Shown in pieces: positions 8,738 through 17,890 of a DNA stretch of 64,000 nt. A model generated the notes under the pieces. That model saw only the letters and a list, made by a program, of their open reading frames with translations. It ran no database searches and had not been told where the DNA came from. Origin of the DNA: Planctomycetia bacterium (GTDB lineage: Bacteria; Planctomycetota; Planctomycetia; Pirellulales; Thermoguttaceae); the NCBI GenBank assembly GCA_030527185.1, contig JAUNBF010000008.1:1-64000 (forward strand). Direction: 5' to 3'. Made by a program: the position numbers and the translations under genes. Position 1 is the stretch's first letter; each line of letters starts with the position of its first letter.

Positions 8738-9457
8738 TCAGGAACGATACATCTGTAACATCTGGTAATTGGAGAACGCAATCATACCAAACATGACCGG
8801 TGCGAAAAAGGAACCTTGGGAAAAGAAATAAAGTGCCAGCGCAAGAGAAACACCCATGGAAATCTGCATCGTCCAGCGAAAACCACGATAGGGTGAAAAC
8901 CATTGCAAAAGTTCTCGTGTGATTTGCCCACCGTCAAGAGGAAAAATCGGCATTAAATTCAAGATGCCCCAGAAGAGATTCACCTGAACAAGATAGAACA
9001 GAAAGTACGTCATATAAGGACTTACGATAATCGGAAGAGACACGTCGGAGCGAAACAGACCCAGAACTAGATTCCCAACATGGTGGTATCCCAAAAGGTA
9101 AAAAATGCCCAGAATCAGACACAAAAAAAGGAAGCCTGCCAACGGTCCGGCAAAGCTGATGAGAATATTTTCATACCAGAAAAGTCGGTGCGTTCGATTG
9201 TGAATCGTCAGTCCACCGAAACTGTAAAGCACGATTCTAGGGTCAAAACCATAGTGACGCAACACCACCGCATGTCCCAGTTCGTGAACGAGAATGGAGA
9301 CCAAAACAGCCGCCACCCAAAGAACCAACCCCTGTGCATTGTTGGCACCAGCACCCAGCAAAATTGCCAGAAACCAGAACCATGGACTGATCCGAATCGG
9401 AATTCCAAACCATTGAAACTGAAGGTCGTAAGGGGATCGATTAGGTTCGTAAAACAT
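8738..9457 (-). CDS. Site-2-protease family (M50) membrane metallopeptidase
   Basis: A 239-residue integral membrane protein with the zinc-binding HELGH at residues 58-62 inside a transmembrane helix, and a second-site PLDGG motif near 172, both hallmarks of S2P/M50 intramembrane proteases. About five to six hydrophobic segments are visible. It lacks PDZ and CBS domains, so it belongs to the small S2P-like group. It follows lpxB by 76 nt on the same strand and may be cotranscribed with it. Its substrate is unknown. Confidence 0.88.
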   Translation of the reverse strand: MFYEPNRSPYDLQFQWFGIPIRISPWFWFLAILLGAGANNAQGLVLWVAAVLVSILVHELGHAVVLRHYGFDPRIVLYSFGGLTIHNRTHRLFWYENILISFAGPLAGFLFLCLILGIFYLLGYHHVGNLVLGLFRSDVSLPIIVSPYMTYFLFYLVQVNLFWGILNLMPIFPLDGGQITRELLQWFSPYRGFRWTMQISMGVSLALALYFFSQGSFFAPVMFGMIAFSNYQMLQMYRS

Positions 9458-9533
9458 GATTTTTCAACAGGTTGTAACTAGGGATGATGATGGACAAAGG
9501 AAACGCTGGAAACGAAAAGGAAACACCAACAGG

Positions 9534-10709
9534 TCACTTTCGCTGGAGGATCATTTGAGCCGCTCGTTGGGATGCTCCCGGTTGAGCCACTTCGGATTTT
9601 AAAGTTTGCAGTCGCTTTACAATCGTTGCGTAATAAGCGGAATCGTTCAGCCAACGCAACAAATCATCGGCTATCCACGACGTGCGGTCTCGGTACGTAA
9701 GGTATTCAGGAAAAAGGACTTCCGACGCTTCGCTTCGGTGAGGTGTGTATTCGGGATTGTAGTCGCGAAAAGGATTTTCCACCGCCAGTAAATTCACCAG
9801 CGTGATATATTTCACCCGCCGGAAATACCATTGCAGCCACCAGGCGTAACGGGGAATCTGATACAAAATGACCGACGGTTTTTCCCACGCCAGCAATTCC
9901 ATCGAGACAGAGCCGGAGACACTCAGACAACAATGTGCGGTCTGAATGATTTCCGGCGTTCGTTGGGTAAAAACAGAAATAAGCGGTTGCAGCGTTCCAG
10001 GAATCTGATTCCGAATCCACTCGGCATGTTCTTCTCGAAAAGCCGCCACAGCAAAAACCACATCGGGACGCTCAGCATGAATTTTTTCCGCCACACGCAA
10101 AAAAACGGGAAAGTTTTGCTGGACTTCCTGCGTTCGAGAACCGGGAAGAAGTCCGACAAGAGGTTGCGGAAGTTGTTTTATTTCAGAACCTTCCGACAAT
10201 TGCGACATTTCCGTTTCATCGAAAAAAGGATGCCCGACATACTCCACACGACAACCTTTTTCCCGCAGCCAATCCGTTTCAAACGGAAGGCCACTGAAAA
10301 TGCAGTCCGTCCAGCGTCGCAGTTTTTTCACCCGCGATTGCCGCCAGCCCCAGACCTGTGGCGGGGAATAGTAATAGACCGGGATGTGGTATTTTTTAGC
10401 TCGTTTGGCAATGTGCCAGTTGAAACCGGGGTAATCGATCAGAACCACGGCATCGGGCTTTTCCGTCTGAAAATATTTTTCCGCCTCGTCTGCCAGTTGA
10501 AAAAAACGTCGCAGATTTCGCAGCACCTGTGCCACCCACATCACTGCCAGCGATGTCAGGTCGAAGAAAATTTCCCCTCCCACTTCCCGCATACGCGGCC
10601 CGCCAAAACCGACGCATTGGACGGATGGTTCCAGAGCTTTCAGGGCACGAATCAAATGAGCCCCATGAATATCACCGCTCGGTTCGCCGACAGAAAAAAA
10701 TATCTTCAT
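9534..10709 (-). CDS. lpxB: Lipid-A-disaccharide synthase
   Basis: A 391-residue GT19 enzyme that joins UDP-2,3-diacylglucosamine and lipid X to form the lipid A disaccharide at the inner face of the cytoplasmic membrane. The N-terminal FSVGEPSGDIHGA motif, the FGGP motif and the C-terminal donor-site region (SGSVSMELL) are intact and the length is normal. The ATG at 10709 is preferred over a TTG six bases upstream. Its presence supports a lipid A-containing outer membrane. It is divergent from pgsA and has its own promoter. Confidence 0.93.
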   Translation of the reverse strand: MKIFFSVGEPSGDIHGAHLIRALKALEPSVQCVGFGGPRMREVGGEIFFDLTSLAVMWVAQVLRNLRRFFQLADEAEKYFQTEKPDAVVLIDYPGFNWHIAKRAKKYHIPVYYYSPPQVWGWRQSRVKKLRRWTDCIFSGLPFETDWLREKGCRVEYVGHPFFDETEMSQLSEGSEIKQLPQPLVGLLPGSRTQEVQQNFPVFLRVAEKIHAERPDVVFAVAAFREEHAEWIRNQIPGTLQPLISVFTQRTPEIIQTAHCCLSVSGSVSMELLAWEKPSVILYQIPRYAWWLQWYFRRVKYITLVNLLAVENPFRDYNPEYTPHRSEASEVLFPEYLTYRDRTSWIADDLLRWLNDSAYYATIVKRLQTLKSEVAQPGASQRAAQMILQRK

Positions 10710-10759
10710 AAACAATCGTGGAAAAGGTTGGTAAAAAAATGCGGAAACTCCAATATGCT

Positions 10760-10788
10760 ATTATAACGTAGAAAAAACAAAGATTCAA
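10760..10788 (-). promoter_or_regulatory. Promoter of lpxB
   Basis: Minus-strand TTGAAT (10783-10788), a 17-nt spacer and a perfect TATAAT (10760-10765). Confidence 0.65.
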
Positions 10789-10794
10789 GGCGGG

Positions 10795-10822
10795 TTGAAG
10801 ATTGGCCGCAATGGTGTATAAT
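10795..10822 (+). promoter_or_regulatory. Promoter of pgsA
   Basis: TTGAAG at 10795-10800, a 16-nt spacer and a perfect TATAAT at 10817-10822, 45 nt before the pgsA start. Its -35 is only 6 nt from the -35 of the divergent lpxB promoter. Confidence 0.65.
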
Positions 10823-10866
10823 CAGAAAATGGAAACTCTGCTTGAAAATGAAAAAGGAGGTAACGC

Positions 10867-11454
10867 ATGGCTTCGACGGTTTGGAATGTTCCGAATGTCC
10901 TTTCGATGATTCGGTTGGTATTTTCCGGGGTTTTGTTTGTTCTGATTGCGGTGGGAGCGTATCTCCCCGCCACGGGGTTGTTTGTGATAACCGCCCTGAC
11001 CGATTTTGTGGATGGCTGGTGGGCACGGCATTTCCACCAGTGTACGAAACTGGGGCGAATGCTGGACCCGTTTGCCGACAAGATTCTCATTTGCGGCACG
11101 TTCCTTTTTCTTGCCGCGGAACCACGCATGCAGGCCGACTGGCGTTTGTTCCAACCGTGGATGGCCGTGGTGATTATGGGACGGGAGATGTTGGTGACGG
11201 CCATCCGTGGAGCGATGGAAGGACAGGGGGTCAACTTCGGAGCCAAATGGCCGGGAAAGATCAAGATGGGTTTCCAGTGCGTGGCCGCCATTGCCGGGCT
11301 GCTTTTTTTGGCGTGGGATGAAAAAACGGTTCCGCCGTGGCTTTACGGGACGCTGGTCGTTTCCCTCTGGGTCACGATTCTCTCCACCCTCCAATCCGGC
11401 TGGGGCTACATCCACGCCGCCATCCGCCACGAACGGGAAAAGAATGAAGCGTAA
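10867..11454 (+). CDS. pgsA: CDP-alcohol phosphatidyltransferase (PgsA-like)
   Basis: A 195-residue membrane enzyme that transfers a phosphatidyl group from CDP-diacylglycerol, most likely to glycerol-3-phosphate. The complete family motif is present: D46, D49-G50, A53-R54, G63, D67 and D71. Several transmembrane helices follow. The start sits after AAAGGAGGT. The acceptor alcohol is inferred from overall similarity to PgsA; other CDP-alcohol transferases share the motif. No terminator is evident in the 11455-11713 gap before the convergent methyltransferase gene. Confidence 0.85.
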   Translation: MASTVWNVPNVLSMIRLVFSGVLFVLIAVGAYLPATGLFVITALTDFVDGWWARHFHQCTKLGRMLDPFADKILICGTFLFLAAEPRMQADWRLFQPWMAVVIMGREMLVTAIRGAMEGQGVNFGAKWPGKIKMGFQCVAAIAGLLFLAWDEKTVPPWLYGTLVVSLWVTILSTLQSGWGYIHAAIRHEREKNEA

Positions 11455-11713
11455 TCGGCCCCATTTTCTGTCCGTTACCTGGAAAAGACCTTGTAACTGG
11501 CAATCTCAAAAAAGTTTTTCATGACAGGCATGGCGAAAAAAGTCTCTTTGCAATTTGGCATTTTTATGGAGGAAAGCAGAAAATTGCGGAAAAAAGAATA
11601 AGTCGTCACAAGTGCTTGAAAATAGAGAATTTGTGCGCATAAAAAACCGATTTGCGTCGATTGGCAAACGGGAGCGACAGGGGAACGATTTTTTCCCTTT
11701 GCTTTCCCTGCTA

Positions 11714-12220
11714 TCAACGCGGATGCTGGCGACAATACTCATACATGGCGATGGCGGTGGCGGTGGCGGCGTTGTGGGAGAAAGGGAGACCGTACATGGG
11801 AATTTCCACCACATCCTCCGCTTCCCGCAAAATTTCCGGTGAAATTCCGAGTCGCTCATTTCCCACCATGAGAAACGTCTTTTCGGGAAACGCATATTCG
11901 TGCAGCCAGTACGAATCGTTGGTCTGTTCCAGTGCCACAATCCGCCAACCTCTACTTTTCCACTTCCGAATCAGTTCAGGAGCCAACGAACGATGCTGTT
12001 CCAACTCCAGATCGCATCCTGTTTCACGAGCAATTTTGGCGTGGAGCGTTGCGTTTCCGCAGCAGATAATCCGCCGGACACCGCAGCAGCCTGCCGCGCG
12101 AACGATTCGGGAAAGGTTGACGTTGCTGTGCATGGGAGGAACCGCCACCACAAGCTCGCGTGGGTGAGAGAGTTGCAGAGGTTCTTTATGCCGAATCTGG
12201 ACGAAATTTTTATCTTCCAT
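11714..12220 (-). CDS. SpoU/TrmH-family RNA 2'-O-methyltransferase
   Basis: A 168-residue SPOUT methyltransferase. Motif 1 is NLSRIVRAA near residue 40, motif 2 is GNERLGIS and motif 3 is IPMYG followed by the knot-forming SHNAATA stretch (Asn where SLNVS is usual, with His in place of Leu). The ATG at 12220 is preferred: it avoids overlap with the upstream gene and has an AGG-type site; an alternative start at 12295 would overlap that gene by 50 nt. It lacks the N-terminal L30e-like RNA-binding domain of larger TrmH relatives. The modified tRNA or rRNA base is not predictable here. Confidence 0.85.
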   Translation of the reverse strand: MEDKNFVQIRHKEPLQLSHPRELVVAVPPMHSNVNLSRIVRAAGCCGVRRIICCGNATLHAKIARETGCDLELEQHRSLAPELIRKWKSRGWRIVALEQTNDSYWLHEYAFPEKTFLMVGNERLGISPEILREAEDVVEIPMYGLPFSHNAATATAIAMYEYCRQHPR

Positions 12221-12245
12221 CGAAGTTACCTGCCGGGCGAGATGT

Positions 12246-15200
12246 TTAATGAGGCACAACGTTTTCCTGACGCACTTGCCATTGACATTCTCCACAACGG
12301 AGTTGAAAAGAGCGGAGTTGGTACGGGCGAAGTTTCAGGACAAAGGGCGTTTTTCCACGAATTCGGACGTGCCGTGCCAGATCGACAAGTTCCGCAGCGT
12401 CGGTGGTGAGCGTGACGGAAACCTCTTCCTCCGACGTGTTGGCAATGTAGAACCAGGTCTGTTTTCCATCGGAGTATTTCCGAATTTTCACCGTCTCGCT
12501 ACTCCCCTCCACATCCTCAAACGGCACGGCAGGAAGTGCCCGAAACGCCGCCGCAAAGGGGACGAGGTATTCCTCCATGCCGTACGTTCCGATGAGGAAG
12601 CCACCTTTGGAAATCCCCTGAATATCCTTATACCGCAGCGGCAAAAGGTAATGTTTCATGGCGTAGAACCCGGCTGGATTGAGCGTCGTCACCCGCCAGG
12701 GATGCTCCTGAATCCAGTCCGCCTGAAGGACGTTTGGCTTGCCATTTTTCGTGGTCTGCCGCCCGATGGCCGACTCCCAGTACCGGTCGTGGTGGTGAAT
12801 CCAGGTGTTGGGAGAGGCTGCCAGCGACGCGTACATCCCCGGTCGTTCTTCGGTGCGTCGCAGACGGTCACGAATCACCTCACTGCGTCCGTGCATCCAC
12901 CGATAGTCGGCAGGAAAAACGGTCTGCTCGACGAACATGTTCGGAACGTCGGCAAAATATTTCGCGTCGATTCCCGCTTCGCGATTGATTTGCTCCCAAA
13001 AATCACGGTTATTTTCTTCCCCATCGTAGGAACTGGTTTCGTACAGAATCGGAATCATGCAATTGATACCGAGTTTCAAATCTGCCCGTGCGTCGGAGAG
13101 CTTTTTCGCCAGCACCTTGTACCAATCCGCCAGCTTCCGACACCGCCAGTCCACCCACTCCTCCCGAGCATTTGCCATGAGCCATTCGTAGTAGAGTTTT
13201 CCCCGCTTCGGGTCGGTTTTGTCCACGGGAATTGCAATCCCCGTCTCTTTTTCAAATGCCTCGATACAGTAATCGTTGTACCCGGCCCGAATGTCGCCGA
13301 ACGAATGGAGGGCATGTCGCGGCAAATGGAGGATGATTCCCTTGAACGACGGATGTTTCACGCCGATTCGCAAAATTTCGTCGAACTGCTGGAGCGTCAT
13401 TTTCTGCACATCCGGGTGCAGGACGTTGAAAATCGGAGGCGTCCCGTGCCAGCCACCGGGATGGGGCGTTCCGGTGGCATGAATCGTGTAAACCGAGTTT
13501 CCCAGCCTCCCTTCCCGAATATCGACGGTGGAAATCGGCGGAACCTCAAACGAAACGTTGTTCTGGTTGATCGTTCCCATGAATTCCAACCCCGCACGAT
13601 CGAATTTTTGCAAAAACGCCTCAAAAAATTGCGGAGCATGATTGCGCGGATTGTACCTTTCGCCAATCATCCCATGATACCAGACCAACGGGTACGCAAA
13701 GAGATTCTGGCCGCTGTAACGCATGTACGCCACGATTCGATCCAACATCGTTTCGAGATTTTCCGGTGCGAAACCCTCCACACCGAAATCGTAACCCACC
13801 GCCGGGTCTTCAAAGTAAATCCCCACCGGCCGCGTCCATCCCCGAATCGGCTTCGCGTCACCAATATTCGCTTCGGGAAGCTCTCCCTCCACTTCATAAA
13901 CACGGACTTCCGCCAGGGCTGCCCCTTTTTCCGTACTCCTTGCCGCCATGAAAATCAACGCAACATCCTCACTCCGCGGCCAGTAAAGATATTGCTGCGT
14001 CAGCATTTTTCCCGTATTGGCATACTCATCCCCCGTCACGTAGCCGACTTGCAGTTCGTATTCGCTCCCCGTTTCTTTTCGGGCACTCTGCGCCACAATA
14101 TCGACCGTGCGGCAGGCATCGTCAGGAAAATCGTACTCCAGGCAATACAATTTCCCCACCTCCGGGAATTTCAGGTGGATGGCAAAGCGATCCCCTGCTT
14201 CGGGAGCCGTTTCGAGGTACTTTCGCCCGTCGCATTCGCTGGTACGAAGCTCACCGACATGCGTCAAACGTTCCGGCGGAATGGCCGTCGCGTCGATTTT
14301 CTCGATCAGCTTCCGTTTCATCTCCTCCCGCCACACACCGCGTACTGGCCGTTTTTTCGCATCCATTTTTTCGCCGCGAAAGACCCAAATCGGATATTCC
14401 CCCACCAAATCCCCCTCCGACGCCACCGAAACGGTATAAATTCCCTGCGGAACGTTGATTTTCGGGAGCGTAAACGTCGTTTTCCGCAATCCCTCCACCG
14501 CCAATTCCTGCCGCGTCACCACCGAATCCGCATTCTTGAGCGTCACGGTAAACGTCCGCTTTTCTTCTCCCGCATTTTCCACCGTGCCCTGGATTTCGAC
14601 CGCCTCGTCCGCAAAGAAATGCCGATTTCCGGGCTGCACATCGAGTGTCCGAAACTGGCGGTAAAGCTGATTCACCTCGTCCTGCGAAATGGGAGCGGAG
14701 TAAATCCGCAAATCGTCCATCCAGCCGTTGAACGAATACTGTTGTCCCATACACCCAACCCAAAACGTGGCGTAATCGAGCCGACTGTACCGGAACGGAA
14801 CCAACGGTGCGGCCATGTTCGTCCCGTCGCTGAGTGCCAGCGAATGGCATTTTCCGTCGATGTATAATTTTTTCTGAAAATCGTTCCACGTAAAAACCAG
14901 ATGGTGCCACGCATTATCCTGCGGGAATTTTCGCTGGAGATACCGATCTTTCAAGTCACTCGTGTCGCCACGTACCGCCCCCTGATACAGCCAGAACCAG
15001 ACCGCCCCCGACCCGATGCGCGTCGACTGCTGCCACGGCATGGAGAGAATCGTCTGCCACGCCTTGGGATTCGTCTCCTCCGACCGCACCCAGACGGAAA
15101 TCGTCCCTCGTTCGGGAATCAGGTTCTTCGCCAGCGAATATTCCAACACCCCCTTTTCCGTAGGTGTCCAATGCACTGCCTGGCCGAAAACCCCTTCGCC

Positions 15201-15887
15201 GAAGGTGAGATTTTTCACCACTTTCGGCTCTTTCTCCCCACCCGCCGCGACCGCTTCTGCCGTGCCGTCAAACGGGACGTGGAAAATCAGCTCCGGGCGG
15301 TATTCCGTCATGGCCGACGCGGTAATCGTTTCCCGCTCAACCCGCATCCGGTAAAATCGATACTCCCCACTCTTGTTGAAATCAAACCGTAAAAAGAGGT
15401 TTTTCAGATTGTCGGGAATCGACTGGTCGAACGGAAATGTCTGACGCTGGCCGTTGAACGTCACTTCCAACATCTTCCAGTAATGCCCCCCCTCCTGTGT
15501 CCGTCCCTCGAAAAAAAGCCGTCCGCGACCGCCTGCCGGGCCTTGAATCTGGGCGTAAAGGCAGTAGTTCGCCTCCGCCATGGCTTGCGGATTCAGGCCG
15601 TAAAACTGGATTCCCAGCCGTCCGGCCTCCTCCTTTTCCAGATCGCCCGTCTTCACCACGAGACAATCCGCCTCTTTCGTCACCTCCAGAATCGGCATTT
15701 TGGCTCGATTCTCCACATAAACCCGCACAGGAATCGACTTCCCCTCCTCCGCCACGCATTGAATCTCTGTCGGCGTCTCCCTTACCGTCAACGTTTCCCA
15801 GTCGGGCGAAACGTAATTTCCCGTCTCACCTCCCCAGACCACCGCATTTCCCAGTAACAACAACCCCAAACAAAATCTCCCTAACAT
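12246..15887 (-). CDS. Secreted LamG-domain protein with glycosidase-like region
   Basis: A 1213-residue exported protein. The ATG at 15887 follows AGGAG by 7 nt and opens a signal peptide (MLGRFCLGLLLLGNAVV). A concanavalin/LamG jelly-roll occupies about residues 215-405 (AWHHLVFTW, WMDDLRIYS). Beta-rich segments follow, then a long alpha/beta part from about 690 that reads like a TIM-barrel glycoside hydrolase, and a final beta domain ending in an LRPYQLRSF-type strand seen at the end of many glycosidases. I could not assign a GH family or catalytic pair. It is in an operon between a DUF1080 protein and the SpoU gene. Confidence 0.8.
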   Translation of the reverse strand: MLGRFCLGLLLLGNAVVWGGETGNYVSPDWETLTVRETPTEIQCVAEEGKSIPVRVYVENRAKMPILEVTKEADCLVVKTGDLEKEEAGRLGIQFYGLNPQAMAEANYCLYAQIQGPAGGRGRLFFEGRTQEGGHYWKMLEVTFNGQRQTFPFDQSIPDNLKNLFLRFDFNKSGEYRFYRMRVERETITASAMTEYRPELIFHVPFDGTAEAVAAGGEKEPKVVKNLTFGEGVFGQAVHWTPTEKGVLEYSLAKNLIPERGTISVWVRSEETNPKAWQTILSMPWQQSTRIGSGAVWFWLYQGAVRGDTSDLKDRYLQRKFPQDNAWHHLVFTWNDFQKKLYIDGKCHSLALSDGTNMAAPLVPFRYSRLDYATFWVGCMGQQYSFNGWMDDLRIYSAPISQDEVNQLYRQFRTLDVQPGNRHFFADEAVEIQGTVENAGEEKRTFTVTLKNADSVVTRQELAVEGLRKTTFTLPKINVPQGIYTVSVASEGDLVGEYPIWVFRGEKMDAKKRPVRGVWREEMKRKLIEKIDATAIPPERLTHVGELRTSECDGRKYLETAPEAGDRFAIHLKFPEVGKLYCLEYDFPDDACRTVDIVAQSARKETGSEYELQVGYVTGDEYANTGKMLTQQYLYWPRSEDVALIFMAARSTEKGAALAEVRVYEVEGELPEANIGDAKPIRGWTRPVGIYFEDPAVGYDFGVEGFAPENLETMLDRIVAYMRYSGQNLFAYPLVWYHGMIGERYNPRNHAPQFFEAFLQKFDRAGLEFMGTINQNNVSFEVPPISTVDIREGRLGNSVYTIHATGTPHPGGWHGTPPIFNVLHPDVQKMTLQQFDEILRIGVKHPSFKGIILHLPRHALHSFGDIRAGYNDYCIEAFEKETGIAIPVDKTDPKRGKLYYEWLMANAREEWVDWRCRKLADWYKVLAKKLSDARADLKLGINCMIPILYETSSYDGEENNRDFWEQINREAGIDAKYFADVPNMFVEQTVFPADYRWMHGRSEVIRDRLRRTEERPGMYASLAASPNTWIHHHDRYWESAIGRQTTKNGKPNVLQADWIQEHPWRVTTLNPAGFYAMKHYLLPLRYKDIQGISKGGFLIGTYGMEEYLVPFAAAFRALPAVPFEDVEGSSETVKIRKYSDGKQTWFYIANTSEEEVSVTLTTDAAELVDLARHVRIRGKTPFVLKLRPYQLRSFQLRCGECQWQVRQENVVPH

Positions 15888-15938
15888 GGCAGGTCTCCTG
15901 AGCAAGTTTCTTTTTCAAATTCTTCCAACCACCCCATT

Positions 15939-17006
15939 TCATTGATCCAGGTATTGCACCCAGATATTTCGGTATTGGACGTTGTTGCCGTGGCCTTGGA
16001 AGTAGAAGCCGCGAGGTTCGTTGGCTTCCGGTTTGCAGCCGGGGGTGGCTCCGGGAATTTCGATGTCGTCGTGAATCAGGATGCCGTTCAAGGCGACCGT
16101 GACGCGAGCGTTGGAGACTTTTTTGCCCGATTCATCGTATTTCGGCGGGGTGACGAGGAAGTCGTAGGTCTGCCATTTCAACGGGGAGAAACAGGCATTG
16201 AACAAAGGACGCTGGAGTTGGTAGAATCCGCCACACTCATTGTTTTCGCCCCGCAGTCCAAATGAATCAAGCACCTGAGCTTCGTAGCACTGGTTCAGAT
16301 AAACGCCGCTGTTGGAACGTGCCTGCCCCTTGGCGTTGGGCATGAACGAGAGCATGAACTCGACGTGCAGGTAATATTCCCGATTCGGCTCGATGTTTTT
16401 GGTCGTAAATTCCGCGAACATGGCTCCGGTTTCTTCGTTGATTTTGCGGAAATTGGCAATCTGGTCGGTATTCGTTTTGTCTTTGGCTCTGCCGTCGTAA
16501 AGCTGGAGGCCGCCGTCGGGAACGTTCATGCCCAGCGTCGGACTTTCCCGGTCGACTTGGACCGCAACGCGATCCGGCATTCCCGGGGTGGGAAAGATGA
16601 TTTTCTTATTCGCAATGTCCAGTTTCGCCACCGCGTTTTTCTGCTTTTCAGGAATCGGAAGCTGTTTCTGGTAATCTTCGCCATTTTCCATGTAAGCCGC
16701 TTTGAAATCGACGAAATCGCCGTTCACTTCCCCCTTGTAAACAATGCGATAACGCCCTTCGAGCCAACCCTGTCCGGGAAATCCTCCGGGGTGGCCGACG
16801 AGCGTGAATTTCCCATTCCCATCCGCCACAATCTGCACGGCAAATGCCTTTTCACCTGCCTGGAAGAGGTATTCCCCCTGAATGCCGAAATCCCGAGCCG
16901 CGACCGCATCTTTCGCAACCTCCGCGACCGACGTGAATTCCTGACCGTAAACACAACCCAACAGAGCCGTCCACACGAACGCTCCCAAAAACCCTCTCGT
17001 TTTCAT
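15939..17006 (-). CDS. 3-keto-disaccharide hydrolase (DUF1080) family protein
   Basis: A 355-residue secreted protein whose C-terminal half is a DUF1080 jelly-roll, with the typical NSGVYLN, YEAQVLDS and NVQYRNIWVQ strands. Members hydrolyse 3-keto-glycosides or bind glycans. The N-terminal 150 residues form an extra beta-rich region. The ATG at 17006 follows GGAG by 6 nt; another ATG at 17018 overlaps that site. The signal peptide is MKTRGFLGAFVWTALLG. It is the first gene of a minus-strand unit with the LamG protein (51 nt apart). Confidence 0.88.
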   Translation of the reverse strand: MKTRGFLGAFVWTALLGCVYGQEFTSVAEVAKDAVAARDFGIQGEYLFQAGEKAFAVQIVADGNGKFTLVGHPGGFPGQGWLEGRYRIVYKGEVNGDFVDFKAAYMENGEDYQKQLPIPEKQKNAVAKLDIANKKIIFPTPGMPDRVAVQVDRESPTLGMNVPDGGLQLYDGRAKDKTNTDQIANFRKINEETGAMFAEFTTKNIEPNREYYLHVEFMLSFMPNAKGQARSNSGVYLNQCYEAQVLDSFGLRGENNECGGFYQLQRPLFNACFSPLKWQTYDFLVTPPKYDESGKKVSNARVTVALNGILIHDDIEIPGATPGCKPEANEPRGFYFQGHGNNVQYRNIWVQYLDQ

Positions 17007-17053
17007 TTCACTCTCCATAAATTTTTAGGGATAGATACAACACAACAGAGTTC

Positions 17054-17082
17054 AGTTTAACAGATTCCCCCATTCCTGACAA
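17054..17082 (-). promoter_or_regulatory. Promoter of the DUF1080-LamG-SpoU operon
   Basis: Minus-strand TTGTCA (17077-17082), a 17-nt spacer and TAAACT (17054-17059), 48 nt before the DUF1080 start. Confidence 0.6.
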
Positions 17083-17114
17083 GCCGACCCCTTTTTTTCG
17101 GTTAGATTTTTAAT

Positions 17115-17220
17115 AGACTCCTTCCACTTGGAATTTCAGGGAAACGAAAAGAAAACCCCTATCTTGGGGAGGGGCTTGGGGGAGTGAATCCGAAAAACTC
17201 AAGTGGATGGAGTATATCCT
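17115..17220. repeat. Dispersed repeat R2, copy 2, with inverted ends
   Basis: The left end (actccttccacttg) is repeated inverted at the right end (caagtggatggagtatatcc, 17199-17218). The inside matches 80-142. A short element with terminal inverted repeats and no coding capacity resembles a MITE. It lies just past the stop of the radical-SAM gene. Confidence 0.6.
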
Positions 17221-17842
17221 ATTTTTCCTCCTGGAACGAAAATCCAACTTCGCGAACGATCGTTTCCCACTTCTCACGAAACCCTCGCGGCGGAATCCCC
17301 ATCCAGTAGCAGGCATTTCCCTCCCAAACCCACTCCAACCGATTTTCCAAGTCCCCCAACCGCTCCTGCCAGGAACGATAACGCGGCGTGAGAAAGTGAA
17401 TCCGCTGATTTTTAGAACCTCGCCACGGACCGTTACAGTGTTCCGCTTCCCGATACGGACCATCCACCAGAATATCGAGCCGTCGCACCCATTTTCGCTG
17501 TTCCTCCGTCCCCGCCTCCAGAATCTCCTCCAGCGTATAGCCCGTATACGCCATCCAGCCAAAATCCCGCTCCCGCAGACGGTCCATCAGGTCGTTCAGC
17601 CCTTCCGCCTGAGCCAGTGGTTCCCCGCCGGAAATCGTGATTCCCTCAATTTCCCGCAAGTCTCCCAAATATTCCGCCAGATTCTCCGTTGAAACCGCCG
17701 TTCCCCCTTCCCACGGCTGCATTTCGGGACTGATACACCCCGGACAACCTCGTGAACAACCCTGTACCCACACCACTCCGCGTACTCCCGGACCCAAAAC
17801 AGTGCAACGTGGAGCCAGTTGCGCTATCCTTAACTCCCCCAT
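17219..17842 (-). CDS. Radical-SAM 4Fe-4S activase, NrdG-like
   Basis: A 207-residue protein with the cluster motif C29-x3-C33-x2-C36 (GCSRGCPGC) and a TISGGEP SAM-binding strand, typical of glycyl-radical activating enzymes of the NrdG type. The ATG at 17842 follows CAGGAGG. No nrdD or other glycyl-radical enzyme is in the window. The gene lies 48 nt after the small GTPase gene on the same strand, so it may be the last gene of the GTPase operon. An NrdG function remains possible if nrdD is elsewhere. Confidence 0.75.
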   Translation of the reverse strand: MGELRIAQLAPRCTVLGPGVRGVVWVQGCSRGCPGCISPEMQPWEGGTAVSTENLAEYLGDLREIEGITISGGEPLAQAEGLNDLMDRLRERDFGWMAYTGYTLEEILEAGTEEQRKWVRRLDILVDGPYREAEHCNGPWRGSKNQRIHFLTPRYRSWQERLGDLENRLEWVWEGNACYWMGIPPRGFREKWETIVREVGFSFQEEK

Positions 17843-17890
17843 TTCGCCCCTCCTGCCCAAACACTCCGTCCTATCATGGCTCATTCCAAG

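Noticed and set aside
12249..14867. 872-codon plus-strand frame
   Set aside because: Antisense to the LamG/glycosidase-like gene, which has a signal peptide and domains.
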